Source: Oscillospiraceae bacterium | Lineage (GTDB): Bacteria; Bacillota_A; Clostridia; Oscillospirales; Ruminococcaceae | Reading direction: 5' to 3' | Assembly: GCA_017523995.1 (NCBI GenBank) | Contig: JAFWUX010000101.1 | Coordinates: 10,102 to 74,101, forward strand | Length of the DNA stretch: 64,000 nucleotides | Part shown: positions 44,358-52,537 of the stretch, one piece after another | Layout of the letters: each line of letters begins with the position of its first letter | Numbering within the stretch: the stretch's first letter is position 1 | Translations under genes and position numbers: made by a program | Notes under the pieces: generated by a model | What the model saw: the letters and a program-made list of their open reading frames with translations, nothing else | What the model was told of the DNA's origin: nothing | Database searches by the model: none

Positions 44358-46472
44358 ATGAACAAGAAGAGCAGAAAGCACTTCGCCAGACCGGCGCTTT
44401 GCAGCATCGCACTGGCTTTGAGCCTGTCTGTATCCGGATGCGGACTCTCCAGCTCAGTAACTCGTATGGGTTCCGCTGACGTAGGTACCAAAATCTATGT
44501 CATCGGTCAGTCCAAGAGCATCGAGTTCTGGGAGAAGGTCAAACAGGGCGCGATCGAGGCCGGTGAGGAGCTTGGGTATGATGTTGTCTACACAAGTGCG
44601 GATTCCGTCGCCGATATCGACGGTCAGAAGAAACTGATTCATGAAGCGATCAATGCCGGTGCGCAGACGATCGTTATTGCACCGAACGATCCCGAGAAAC
44701 TGAATGAAGACCTGCAGGAGGCTGTTGATGCAGGCATTGATATCCTGACGATTGATTCCGATGCGAACTTCGACGGCCGCAGCGCTTATATCGGAACCAT
44801 CAACGCATCGAGCGGTGCGATTGCAGCGCGTCATGCACTTGAATATCTCTCAGACTATTATAATGATAAGGTTCTGGTTGTGCGCGAATCTGATTCGCTC
44901 GCAATCGGTGACCGTCTGAGCGGCTTCCTGCCCGCTTTGATCGGCGGCGTCAAATCCAGTGCTGCCGTGAAGTATGCTGATATCATTGCAGCAAACGCGC
45001 AGGCTGAGCTCGAAGGCGCAACTGACATTCCGGAGTCTATCCTCGGTCCGGCACGTGGTGCTGCAGCCGCTGCTACAGCAAACAACGCCCCGGAGGAGGC
45101 AGTCGCACGAGCCGTTGCGAATGCGGTCTCTGCACCTGCAAAAGCGGAAAATATTGATGTTCAGGTTGCAGCAAGAGCTGCAAAGCTCGCTGTTGACGCA
45201 CAGGGCGGAAACGGTGACCTTGCTGCAAAGCTGACCCGTGAATTGATGACCGGCTCAACCGGTACGGATTCTGAAACACCTGACGAAAATGCTGAGCCGA
45301 CATACAACAGCACAGAGGAAGTTGAGGCTAAGGTCAACGCTGCTGCACAGGCTGCTGCAAAGGCTGCTGCCGGAAAAGGCGCATCTGCTGCCGAAATCGC
45401 TGATGCTGCCGCACAGGCTGCAATCGAAACTGCTCTGGAGCTCGGTGCCGGTCCCGGCACTGCTGCAAAAGCTGCAGGTCAGGCTGCCGGTATGAACGGC
45501 GGTGACTCGATCGCCGCATCCTCCGCAGCATCCGCTGCTGTTGATGAAGCAAACAGAAAGAACAGCGCAGGTCAGGGAGGTGCTGCTCAGCAGGGCGGTG
45601 CTCCTGAAGGCGCTGCACAGCAGGGCGGTGCTCCTGAAGGTGCTGCACAGCAGGGCGGTGCTCCCGAGGGTGCTGCACAGCAGGGCGGTCCGGATGCTTC
45701 TGTTGAAGTTCCGGCAGAGCTCGCGACAGCTGCACAGCAGGCTGCTAAGACAGCTGCTGCAAACGGCGCACCTGCCGATGCAATCGCGCAGGCTGCTGCT
45801 GAGGCTGCTGCATCAGCAGCAATCGAGATGGGTGCAAGCCCTGCCGCTGCAGGTCAGGCTGCTGGTCAGGCTGCCGGCATGAACGGCGGCAACGCGCAGC
45901 TTGCAGGCTCGACAGCAGCACAGACTGTTGCTAAGGCTCTTGCCGAAGGCGGCGAAGGTGCTGAAGGCGGCGAAGGCGCGCAGAAGCCTGATGATGCACA
46001 GCAGGGAGAGACTCCATCCACAACCACCTTACCGTCGATCAATTCGATCAACCCGGTCGCAGGCATCCTGAACTGCAAGGGTCTCGCTGAAAATGCAAAG
46101 GCTGAGATCACACAGATGCTTTCCACCAAGGAAGGTTCCAACATCAAGGTCATCTTCGCAACCAGTGAGAACTCCACGCTCGGCGCCTGCCAGGCAATCA
46201 GCGATCTCGGTCTTGTCGGCAAGGTCGCAATCGTCGGCTACAACTCCAGCGAAAATGAGCTCACCTATATGAAGAACGGTACGCTGAGCGGTCTGATTCT
46301 TCAGAACCCCTACAACATGGGTTACCTCGGTGTTTACTACGCCGGAAGACTCAAGATCGGTGAAAACGTGAATCAAGTAGTCGATACCGGTGCAACCTAT
46401 GCTTCGCTGAACAACCTGAATTCTGACGATATCAAGCTGCTGCTTGATCCGGCTGAGTTCACGAAGAAATAA
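44358..46472 (+). CDS. Substrate-binding lipoprotein split by a large Ala-rich insertion
   Basis: 704 residues. The signal ends in a lipobox (SVSGC, Cys28). Residues 44 to about 205 are the first part of a type I periplasmic binding fold of the RbsB kind (YVIGQSKSIEFWEKVKQG, AGAQTIVIAPNDPEKL, DILTIDSDAN, GDRLSGF). Residues 206-565 are an Ala-rich insertion of duplicated helical modules. The fold resumes at about 566 (CKGLAENAKAEITQML, IKVIFATSENSTLGA, VAIVGYNSSENEL). Usual binding proteins have about 300-330 residues. AGGAGG precedes the ATG. No permease or ATPase is next to it; a GGDEF-like gene follows 17 nt later, so it is more likely a sensor than a transporter part. Confidence 0.85.
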   Translation: MNKKSRKHFARPALCSIALALSLSVSGCGLSSSVTRMGSADVGTKIYVIGQSKSIEFWEKVKQGAIEAGEELGYDVVYTSADSVADIDGQKKLIHEAINAGAQTIVIAPNDPEKLNEDLQEAVDAGIDILTIDSDANFDGRSAYIGTINASSGAIAARHALEYLSDYYNDKVLVVRESDSLAIGDRLSGFLPALIGGVKSSAAVKYADIIAANAQAELEGATDIPESILGPARGAAAAATANNAPEEAVARAVANAVSAPAKAENIDVQVAARAAKLAVDAQGGNGDLAAKLTRELMTGSTGTDSETPDENAEPTYNSTEEVEAKVNAAAQAAAKAAAGKGASAAEIADAAAQAAIETALELGAGPGTAAKAAGQAAGMNGGDSIAASSAASAAVDEANRKNSAGQGGAAQQGGAPEGAAQQGGAPEGAAQQGGAPEGAAQQGGPDASVEVPAELATAAQQAAKTAAANGAPADAIAQAAAEAAASAAIEMGASPAAAGQAAGQAAGMNGGNAQLAGSTAAQTVAKALAEGGEGAEGGEGAQKPDDAQQGETPSTTTLPSINSINPVAGILNCKGLAENAKAEITQMLSTKEGSNIKVIFATSENSTLGACQAISDLGLVGKVAIVGYNSSENELTYMKNGTLSGLILQNPYNMGYLGVYYAGRLKIGENVNQVVDTGATYASLNNLNSDDIKLLLDPAEFTKK
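44973..46052 (+). repeat. Ala-rich insertion with duplicated modules and 30-bp repeats
   Basis: Two related modules of about 80 residues lie at residues 321-400 and 449-530 of the lipoprotein, each containing AAGQAAGMNGG. A weaker third copy is near 230-300. Between the two clear modules, three exact-length 30-bp units (45591-45680) code GGAPEGAAQQ-type decapeptides. Confidence 0.8.
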
Positions 46473-46489
46473 AGGAGGGGGAAAGAGCA

Positions 46490-47725
46490 ATGGCAAACAA
46501 TCAACAGAAATCTGATTTCAGAGGCACAACCTATGTGATTCTGGGTATTGTGCTCGCAGTCATCATGGTGCTGAACATGTCCCTGCTTTATTTCAACTAC
46601 GCTGCTGCAAACCGTACATTTACAACGACATCCAAGGAAATGAACCTCATCAACAGCGCAAACGGTATGCTCGAGGGCATCAACGGCGAACTGATGGAAA
46701 CGATCGCAGGCATCGGCAACACACAGGGTCACATCAATGCAATGGCCGGAATGTTCCCGGCTGTTCAGGATAAGCTCGATCAGTATGAACAGGTCGGCTA
46801 CCACAACGAATACGCACTGAGACGTTTCCGTCACGCCCGTGCTTATATCACTGCTTATCAGAGCAAGCTGGATCAGTTCCGTGAACAGTACACGGAGGTC
46901 CTCAGAACCAACGATGAAGATAAGATTAAAGAATTTGAAGCTTCGCTGAAAAACCTCTACGATCAGGAGATTTCTCCGCTTCAGACTGCATCTTCCGAAA
47001 TGCTGGTCGCTTCGATCGCAATCGGTTCCGCAGCTGCTAACCAGCGTACCGCGGATACCAACCGCAACATGTACCTGATCCTTGCGATTCTGGCAGCAAT
47101 CCTTCTGATCGGTGAAATCGCAATCTTCCTCGCAGCAAGATACAACAAGCGTGCAAGCGAAGAAATCAGCCGCAAGAGCGCACAGTTCGCGGAAGCATCC
47201 TCGAAGCTTATGCGTTCCCGTGAGAAGATGGAAGACATCGCTGTTTCCAACATTCTGACCGGTCTGAAGAACCGCTACGCACTTGAGCAGGATATCGGCG
47301 AGAGACTCGCAACCGAGCAGTTCAATATCGCAGTCTTTGACCTCGATAACTTCCGCAGCATCAACGATACCTACGGCTATGACTTCGGTGACGAATATCT
47401 TGCCCAGATCGCTGAGCGCCTCAAGGAGGAGTTCGAGCAGTTCGCGGATATCTACAACATCACCGGTAACGAATTCTGCTTTGTCTTCAAGAGAACGGTC
47501 TCCGATACACAGGTCATCCGTCTCGTGGAGAACATCGTCAATGTCATGACCAGCCCGTACACGATCCTGAACCTGACAGTTCAGCTGACTGTCTCCGGCA
47601 GCACCTATCACTACCTCGCTGGTGACTGCCTGAACGTCAACTCGCTGCTCGTCAAGATGGACAACGTCCTGCGTAACGCAAAGCGTGCAGGCGGCGGTCA
47701 GATCTTCCAGGTTATGAACATCTGA
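46490..47725 (+). CDS. Membrane protein with degenerate GGDEF domain
   Basis: 411 residues. Two membrane helices (about 13-35 and 195-217) bracket an extracytoplasmic helical bundle of the four-helix sensor type. A short coiled linker and a GGDEF domain follow (AVSNILTGLKNRYALEQDI, FDLDNFRSINDTYGYDFGDE). The active-site loop reads TGNEF instead of GGDEF, so cyclic-di-GMP synthesis is doubtful and a binding or scaffold role is more likely. AAAGGAGGGGG precedes the ATG. The helical sensor could read the lipoprotein encoded just upstream; that is inference. Confidence 0.82.
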   Translation: MANNQQKSDFRGTTYVILGIVLAVIMVLNMSLLYFNYAAANRTFTTTSKEMNLINSANGMLEGINGELMETIAGIGNTQGHINAMAGMFPAVQDKLDQYEQVGYHNEYALRRFRHARAYITAYQSKLDQFREQYTEVLRTNDEDKIKEFEASLKNLYDQEISPLQTASSEMLVASIAIGSAAANQRTADTNRNMYLILAILAAILLIGEIAIFLAARYNKRASEEISRKSAQFAEASSKLMRSREKMEDIAVSNILTGLKNRYALEQDIGERLATEQFNIAVFDLDNFRSINDTYGYDFGDEYLAQIAERLKEEFEQFADIYNITGNEFCFVFKRTVSDTQVIRLVENIVNVMTSPYTILNLTVQLTVSGSTYHYLAGDCLNVNSLLVKMDNVLRNAKRAGGGQIFQVMNI

Positions 47726-47748
47726 TGTACAACAGCACAAGATGATAC

Positions 47749-47790
47749 AAAAATCAGTTCGCTGTCTCAGCACGGCGAACTGATTTTTTG
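47749..47790 (+). terminator. Terminator of the split binding-protein/GGDEF operon
   Basis: Stem AAATCAGTTCGC / GCGAACTGATTT with a 12-nt loop and a T run. Between it and 47905 the sequence is AT-rich with no gene seen. Confidence 0.85.
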
Positions 47791-47905
47791 TGCGGACATG
47801 TTTGTACGAATTGTACAATCGGGCAAAAAAGACAGCGATAATCCGGCTAATTGACAGCAATGTGTAAAATCGTAAAAAAAGACAATTGTATTGTACGAAG
47901 TTCTA

Positions 47906-47934
47906 TTGACTTTTCATGAATTTTGATGTATAAT
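47906..47934 (+). promoter_or_regulatory. Promoter of the coiled-coil/hydrogenase-like operon
   Basis: TTGACT (47906-47911), 17-nt spacer, TATAAT (47929-47934), followed by a leader of about 120 nt. Confidence 0.78.
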
Positions 47935-48060
47935 AACAATATAATAGAAATAAGAGCGAAACACTGCAAAAAATATATACTAATTCAGCGTACAACGTAC
48001 AACTTTTGCAATACCCGCTTCTCGGTTCATCCGAAATATATAAACGGGAGGAAAAAGGGA

Positions 48061-49110
48061 ATGTCTGAATCCAGATTTATGAAAACAGTGCTGTTCGGCG
48101 GTTATGACCGTGAAGGCGTCGAGCAGAAATTTGAACGCCTCAGTGCCAAGCTCTTTGAGCTTGAGAATGAACTCTCTGAAAACAGGTCGCTGCTTGCATC
48201 CGTGCAGAACGGCGGTGACGAAGCAGCGGCGCTCCGTGATATGCTGGAGCAGGTGCGCGGAGAGCTTTCCAAGGTTCAGGCAAAACAGGAAACCGCTGCG
48301 CATCAGCTGCGGGCGCTGGACGCAACAATCGCGGACAAAGACCGCGAAATCGAATCACTCAAAGCAAAGGTCATCTCGCTGCAGGATCAGATCCGTGAGC
48401 GGGATATGAAGCTCACTGCGTTTGAAGCAGATGACGATACCAAGCCTGCCCGCGCTGCAATCGCTGAGGTTGAGGAAAAGGCACACGGCATGCTGAATGC
48501 CGCGAAGAAGGATGCGGCTAAGCTCGAGGAAAACAGCCGTAAGCTCTCGGAAAATGTGATCGCAGAAGCCAACAACACGGCGCAGCGCATCATCTATGAA
48601 GCAGAGGCAAAGAGCGCGCAGATCCTTGCGAATGCGCAAAACCGATGTTCCGAAACAGAGGCAGCGTCCGGCAATCTACGTGCGCTCCTGCTTGCGGATG
48701 TCGATCGGCTTTCTGCGCAGTTCCGTGAGCTGCAGCAGGCATTCAGCCGGTTCCAGAATGAGAGTACACAATCCATCGGCGCTGCAGCCGGGCTGCTGCA
48801 AAGTACCGATCAGATTCTGAAGCAGGGCGGCATTCCGGTATTCACCGCGCCGCAGACCGTCGCACCGGAGCTGCCGGCGCCGCCTGCCGAAACACCGGTC
48901 ACCCACGATTATTATGCTGAAGAAACCGCTGCCCCGCCGACGCAGGAAGATAAAAACGCTGAACTTGCAAGGCTGCAGCAGATGGCAAATGCAATTGCCG
49001 GCATCTCATCCGGGACTGGTGCACCCGCACCGGCGCATCAGTCTCTCGTACCTGATCTTGCTGCACTTGCTGCACAGGCGGATGCAATCGCACACCGCAA
49101 CAAACAATAA
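48061..49110 (+). CDS. DivIVA-like coiled-coil protein
   Basis: 349 residues. The N-terminus MKTVLFGGYDREGVEQKFERL, followed by long heptad-bearing helices (about 25-240), recalls DivIVA/GpsB-type polar scaffold proteins, where an FxGYD-like motif opens the membrane-binding part. The C-terminal 100 residues are rich in Pro and Ala and end in another helix. GGGAGG supports ATG 48061; an upstream open frame has no site. No membrane helix or signal peptide. It is followed by the hydrogenase-like gene 58 nt later. Confidence 0.65.
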   Translation: MSESRFMKTVLFGGYDREGVEQKFERLSAKLFELENELSENRSLLASVQNGGDEAAALRDMLEQVRGELSKVQAKQETAAHQLRALDATIADKDREIESLKAKVISLQDQIRERDMKLTAFEADDDTKPARAAIAEVEEKAHGMLNAAKKDAAKLEENSRKLSENVIAEANNTAQRIIYEAEAKSAQILANAQNRCSETEAASGNLRALLLADVDRLSAQFRELQQAFSRFQNESTQSIGAAAGLLQSTDQILKQGGIPVFTAPQTVAPELPAPPAETPVTHDYYAEETAAPPTQEDKNAELARLQQMANAIAGISSGTGAPAPAHQSLVPDLAALAAQADAIAHRNKQ

Positions 49111-49168
49111 TATACAACATAAATAATCTAATACTGATTTGTCTGTATGAATGAGGAGTTAGGAAAAA

Positions 49169-50821
49169 ATGAATGAGATCATGATTGTCAAGCCTGAGAA
49201 GTGTGTCGGCTGCAACGCCTGTATCCGGTCATGTCCTGCACCGGATGCAAACATCACTGTAAAAATCGGCGAAGGAAAATTTATTACGCGCGTTGATCCG
49301 GATCGCTGCATCGCCTGCGGTGAGTGTATCCGTGCATGTAAGCATGATGCGCGCGACTATATTGACGATACGGAAGATGCAATGAACGCAATCGCCCGCG
49401 AGGAAAAGCTCATTGTGATGGTCACGCCGGAAATCAAAACCGCATTTCCGACCAAATGGAAGGGCATCCTCGACTGGTTCCGCAGCAAGGGCTGCAGCGT
49501 TTATGATGCATCGTTCGGCGCAGATATCTGCACATGGGCACATATGCGCGCACTGGAAACCGGTCAGCTCTCGACGTTTATCACGCAGCCGTGCTCGGCA
49601 GTTGTCAAGTACATCGAGCTCTATCAGCCGAAGCTGCTGACGAATCTTTCGCCGTTCCACTCCCCTGTCTCGTGCAGCGTGATCTATGTCAAAGAGTATC
49701 AGCGGCGTGACAACCCGATCGCCGTGCTCTCTGCATGTATCTCCAAAAAGACCGAATTCGCCGAGACCGGTCTCGTTGATTTCAGCGTGACATATAAGCG
49801 GCTGATGGAATATTTCGACCGCAACGATATCCGCATTGCGTCGAATCCGGTTGAGGATTACACCTATAAGTTCGATGATATTCAGGGCGAACTCGGTTCG
49901 ATCTACAGCCGTCCGGGCGGTATGCGTGACAATCTGCTGGAGCATATGCCCGATCTGAATGTGACGGTTTCGGACGGCACGCAGAAGGTCTACCGCGAGC
50001 TCGAGATGTACGCGAAGATGCCGGAGCAGAAGCTCCCGCAGATTTTCGACGTGCTCTCCTGCGAATACGGCTGCAATATGGGACCGGCATCCGGCTCCGA
50101 CCAGAGCTGCTTCGAGACCCTCAAGACCATGCATGACATTGAGGACGAAGCGCGTGCCCGCCGCAAGACAACCGGCGGCATGTTCCGGAACACGGAAGAC
50201 AAGCTGTTCCGCCGCTTCGATGAGGAACTCAAGATCAGCGATTTCCTGCGCAGCTACAAGCCGACGAAACCGAGCGTTCTGCCGAGCGATGCGCAGCTGG
50301 AACCGATCTTCGCTTCGATGGATCTCATCACCGAAAAGGAGCGCTGTACCGATTGCTCCGCCTGCGGATACAAATCCTGCCGCGATATGGCAACCGCGAT
50401 TTTCCGCGGTCTGAATATGCCGGAAAACTGCATCCAGCACACCAAAAAGGCGATGCTCTCAGGCGGCGGACAGGGCGGCGTCGATTATATGCGTTTCTCG
50501 ACCGAGCTGAAATCCGCAGTTGCTGGCATCCAGAATGATCTTGCGGATATCAACAAGACCGCAGATGCGACCGGCGAGCGTGCCAAGGTGGTCAATGAGC
50601 TGCTTCGGAATGTTGTCGCATTCTGCAACAGCAACCCGATCATGGATGAGAGCAGCGTCAAGCAGCTGACCGGCATCCTTGAAACAACCATGACTGCCCT
50701 CGGCGCATTCCATCAGAATGTCGCGGATACGCAGGGCTCGACCCAGAAGATCACCGAGTCGATTGCAAAGCTCAGCGGCTTCTTTGATGCACTGACTGCC
50801 GATACATCCGATGAATTATAA
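49169..50821 (+). CDS. Sensory [FeFe]-hydrogenase-like protein with signalling helix
   Basis: 550 residues. Two [4Fe-4S] motifs open the protein (C12-VG-C-NA-C, and C47-IA-C-GE-C). A hydrogenase large-subunit domain follows, in which the three H-cluster loops are altered but keep cysteines: ITQPCSAVV (Cys142), LSACISKKTEF (Cys190) and DVLSCEYGCNMGPAS (Cys298, Cys302). Another cluster motif is C393-TD-C-SA-C-GYKS-C404. The last 110 residues are a helical region like that of chemoreceptors. This is closest to group C/D sensory [FeFe]-hydrogenases. Catalysis is uncertain; H2 or redox sensing is likely. No HydE/F/G genes are in the window. Confidence 0.78.
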   Translation: MNEIMIVKPEKCVGCNACIRSCPAPDANITVKIGEGKFITRVDPDRCIACGECIRACKHDARDYIDDTEDAMNAIAREEKLIVMVTPEIKTAFPTKWKGILDWFRSKGCSVYDASFGADICTWAHMRALETGQLSTFITQPCSAVVKYIELYQPKLLTNLSPFHSPVSCSVIYVKEYQRRDNPIAVLSACISKKTEFAETGLVDFSVTYKRLMEYFDRNDIRIASNPVEDYTYKFDDIQGELGSIYSRPGGMRDNLLEHMPDLNVTVSDGTQKVYRELEMYAKMPEQKLPQIFDVLSCEYGCNMGPASGSDQSCFETLKTMHDIEDEARARRKTTGGMFRNTEDKLFRRFDEELKISDFLRSYKPTKPSVLPSDAQLEPIFASMDLITEKERCTDCSACGYKSCRDMATAIFRGLNMPENCIQHTKKAMLSGGGQGGVDYMRFSTELKSAVAGIQNDLADINKTADATGERAKVVNELLRNVVAFCNSNPIMDESSVKQLTGILETTMTALGAFHQNVADTQGSTQKITESIAKLSGFFDALTADTSDEL

Positions 50822-50829
50822 GCAAACAC

Positions 50830-50869
50830 AAAACCCGCTCCAATCACACGAATGGAGCGGGTTTGTTTG
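50830..50869 (+). terminator. Terminator of the hydrogenase-like operon
   Basis: Stem AACCCGCTCCA / TGGAGCGGGTT followed by TGTTTG, also usable for the convergent ferredoxin-domain gene. Confidence 0.8.
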
Positions 50870-50875
50870 ATATAA

Positions 50876-51565
50876 TCAAATGACCGACGGGATCAGCCTG
50901 CCGTCGATGGAAACGGTCACAACCTGACACGGAATCCTGTTTCCGTTAGCCTGAACAGCGCGTTTGACAGCCATCTCAAGACCGCCGCAGCACGGAACTT
51001 CCATGCGCACAACTGTCACGCTCCGGATCGGATTCGAGCCGATGATTTCCGCGAGCTTGCCGCAGTAGTCAATGCCGTCAAGCTTCGGACATCCGATCAG
51101 TGTGGTTCTGCCGTGCATGAAATCCGCGTGCAGATTTGCATAGGCATAGGCGGTGCAGTCTGCGGCAATCAGCAGATCAGCATCATTGAAATAAGGCGCC
51201 CTGACCGGCACTAGTTTGATCTGACAAGGCCACTGTGCAAGCTGTGAAACCGGCGCCGCGGTGTCCGGCTCCGGCGCCTCAGGCGCAAGAATATGCATCT
51301 GCGTGCCGGGACATCCGGACTGCACAGGTTCCTGCTTTGCAGCGCGCACGGCGGCTTCATCATATTCTGCCGCCTCACGCTCCTCAATCGTAATTGCATC
51401 GGTCGGACATGCCGGCAGACAGTCCCCGAGCCCGTCGCAATAATCCTCACGCAGAAGCTTCGCCTTGCCGTCTATGACAGCAATCGCTCCTTCGTGACAG
51501 GCTTCGGCGCAGAGTCCGCAGCCGATGCACAATTCCTCATCAATATGAACGATTTTCCGTATCAT
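50876..51565 (-). CDS. Ferredoxin-domain iron-sulfur protein
   Basis: 229 residues. A 2[4Fe-4S] ferredoxin domain opens it (CIGCGLCAEACHEGA, then C-DGLGD-C-LPA-C). The C-terminal 130 residues contain LLIAADCTAYAYANLH, LIGCPKLDGIDYCGKL and MEVPCCGGLEMAVKRA, a cysteine-rich domain typical of iron-sulfur proteins found in anaerobic Firmicutes and without a firm function. AGGAGG precedes the ATG. It lies next to the sensory hydrogenase-like gene but on the other strand, so a functional tie is only suggested. Confidence 0.78.
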   Translation of the reverse strand: MIRKIVHIDEELCIGCGLCAEACHEGAIAVIDGKAKLLREDYCDGLGDCLPACPTDAITIEEREAAEYDEAAVRAAKQEPVQSGCPGTQMHILAPEAPEPDTAAPVSQLAQWPCQIKLVPVRAPYFNDADLLIAADCTAYAYANLHADFMHGRTTLIGCPKLDGIDYCGKLAEIIGSNPIRSVTVVRMEVPCCGGLEMAVKRAVQANGNRIPCQVVTVSIDGRLIPSVI

Positions 51566-51586
51566 AAAAGCCTCCTGTTCCGTCGG

Positions 51587-52378
51587 TTACTTGCAGAAAG
51601 TCCGGTATTCTGAGGGCGTCATACCGGTTGCCGTTTTGAACTGCCGCATCAGATGAAATTCGGAATGATAGCCGCACTGCTCCGCAATCTGCCGCAGCGG
51701 CATTGTTGTTGTCGAAAGCAGATTCTTCGCGCGGTTAACACGTGATTCCGCGATATCCGCGGTAATGCTGACGCCGAACAGCGCCTTATAGCTGTGCTGC
51801 AGCGAGGAGACGCTCATCGCATAGACATCCGCGAGCTCCTGCACCGAGCCGATGATCTCCGGCGTGTGCTGAATCTGCCAGCGCATCGTGACAAGCCGGT
51901 CATATTTCGCGCTTGCCTTCATCGCCGAGGACTGCGGCTTTGTGTGGACATCGCGGCTGAGATGAAACAGCATCATCTGCAGATAAAGCAGCGCAATATC
52001 GTAGTGATAATCCTTGGAGTTGTAGAATTCATAGGTCATCGCGCGGATGATCTCAGAACACTCCGCCGCACCGCCGATCGGGAACGGACGGTTCAGCGGG
52101 ATATCAAGCTCCCGAAAGAGCTTACGGTCCGCTTCATCGACCGTGAAATGAAACCAGTCATCCATATAGTAATCATTGCAGGCGCGGTAATACTGCGGTG
52201 TTCCGTCGGTGTAGATGATCACAGAGCTTTTCTGAACACGGTGCAGTTCTCTGCCGATGCGCACCTCCGCCTCACCGTGAAACAGCAGAAACAGCCAGCT
52301 CGGGCTGATCCCGTCCGGGCGGTCGATCACAAAATCCCTGTCATGAGAATGATGATAGCCAATACTGTATAGATCCAT
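51587..52378 (-). CDS. AraC-family transcriptional regulator
   Basis: 263 residues. An N-terminal cupin-like sensor (about 1-140, with WLFLLFHGEAEVRIG and SSVIIYTDGTPQYY) precedes a C-terminal double helix-turn-helix (VQELADVYAMSVSSLQHSYK; PLRQIAEQCGYHSEFHLMRQF). Regulators of this build often respond to sugars. GGGAGG supports ATG 52378. It is divergent from the GH5 cellulase gene, and paired 13-bp repeats lie between them, so it probably controls that gene and itself. Confidence 0.9.
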   Translation of the reverse strand: MDLYSIGYHHSHDRDFVIDRPDGISPSWLFLLFHGEAEVRIGRELHRVQKSSVIIYTDGTPQYYRACNDYYMDDWFHFTVDEADRKLFRELDIPLNRPFPIGGAAECSEIIRAMTYEFYNSKDYHYDIALLYLQMMLFHLSRDVHTKPQSSAMKASAKYDRLVTMRWQIQHTPEIIGSVQELADVYAMSVSSLQHSYKALFGVSITADIAESRVNRAKNLLSTTTMPLRQIAEQCGYHSEFHLMRQFKTATGMTPSEYRTFCK

Positions 52379-52403
52379 TGCGGCACCTCCCTGATTTTGT
52401 TTT

Positions 52404-52432
52404 ATTGTAACATAATTTTGCAGAAAATGCAA
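52404..52432 (-). promoter_or_regulatory. Promoter of the AraC-family gene
   Basis: TTGCAT (52427-52432), 17-nt spacer, TACAAT (52404-52409) on the minus strand. It overlaps the first 13-bp repeat. Confidence 0.65.
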
Positions 52433-52481
52433 CACCGCATTTCAGATTTGCGCAAAAACAATGATAAGTTTGCAGAAAATG
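52417..52481 (+). promoter_or_regulatory. Candidate AraC operator: two 13-bp direct repeats 52 bp apart
   Basis: TTTGCAGAAAATG occurs at 52417-52429 and again at 52469-52481. The start-to-start distance of 52 bp equals about five helical turns. The first copy covers the regulator's own promoter; the second ends just before the weak -35 region of the GH5 gene. An inverted repeat AAATGC / GCATTT (52425-52442) overlaps the first copy. Confidence 0.5.
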
Positions 52482-52507
52482 ATATTTTCTTTTCTGCTGA
52501 TGCGTGC

Positions 52508-52513
52508 TATAAT
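52508..52513 (+). promoter_or_regulatory. -10 element of the GH5 gene, poor -35
   Basis: A perfect TATAAT, 24 nt before the start codon, is preceded at the -35 distance only by TTTTCT. Such a promoter would need an activator. Confidence 0.55.
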
Positions 52514-52537
52514 GAAGAAAAAAAAGGGGGAACCGGT

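Noticed and set aside
45073..45882. Leu/Arg/Gln-rich frames over the lipoprotein insertion
   Set aside because: They are other frames of the Ala-rich repeats (GCA/GCT codons) without start signals.
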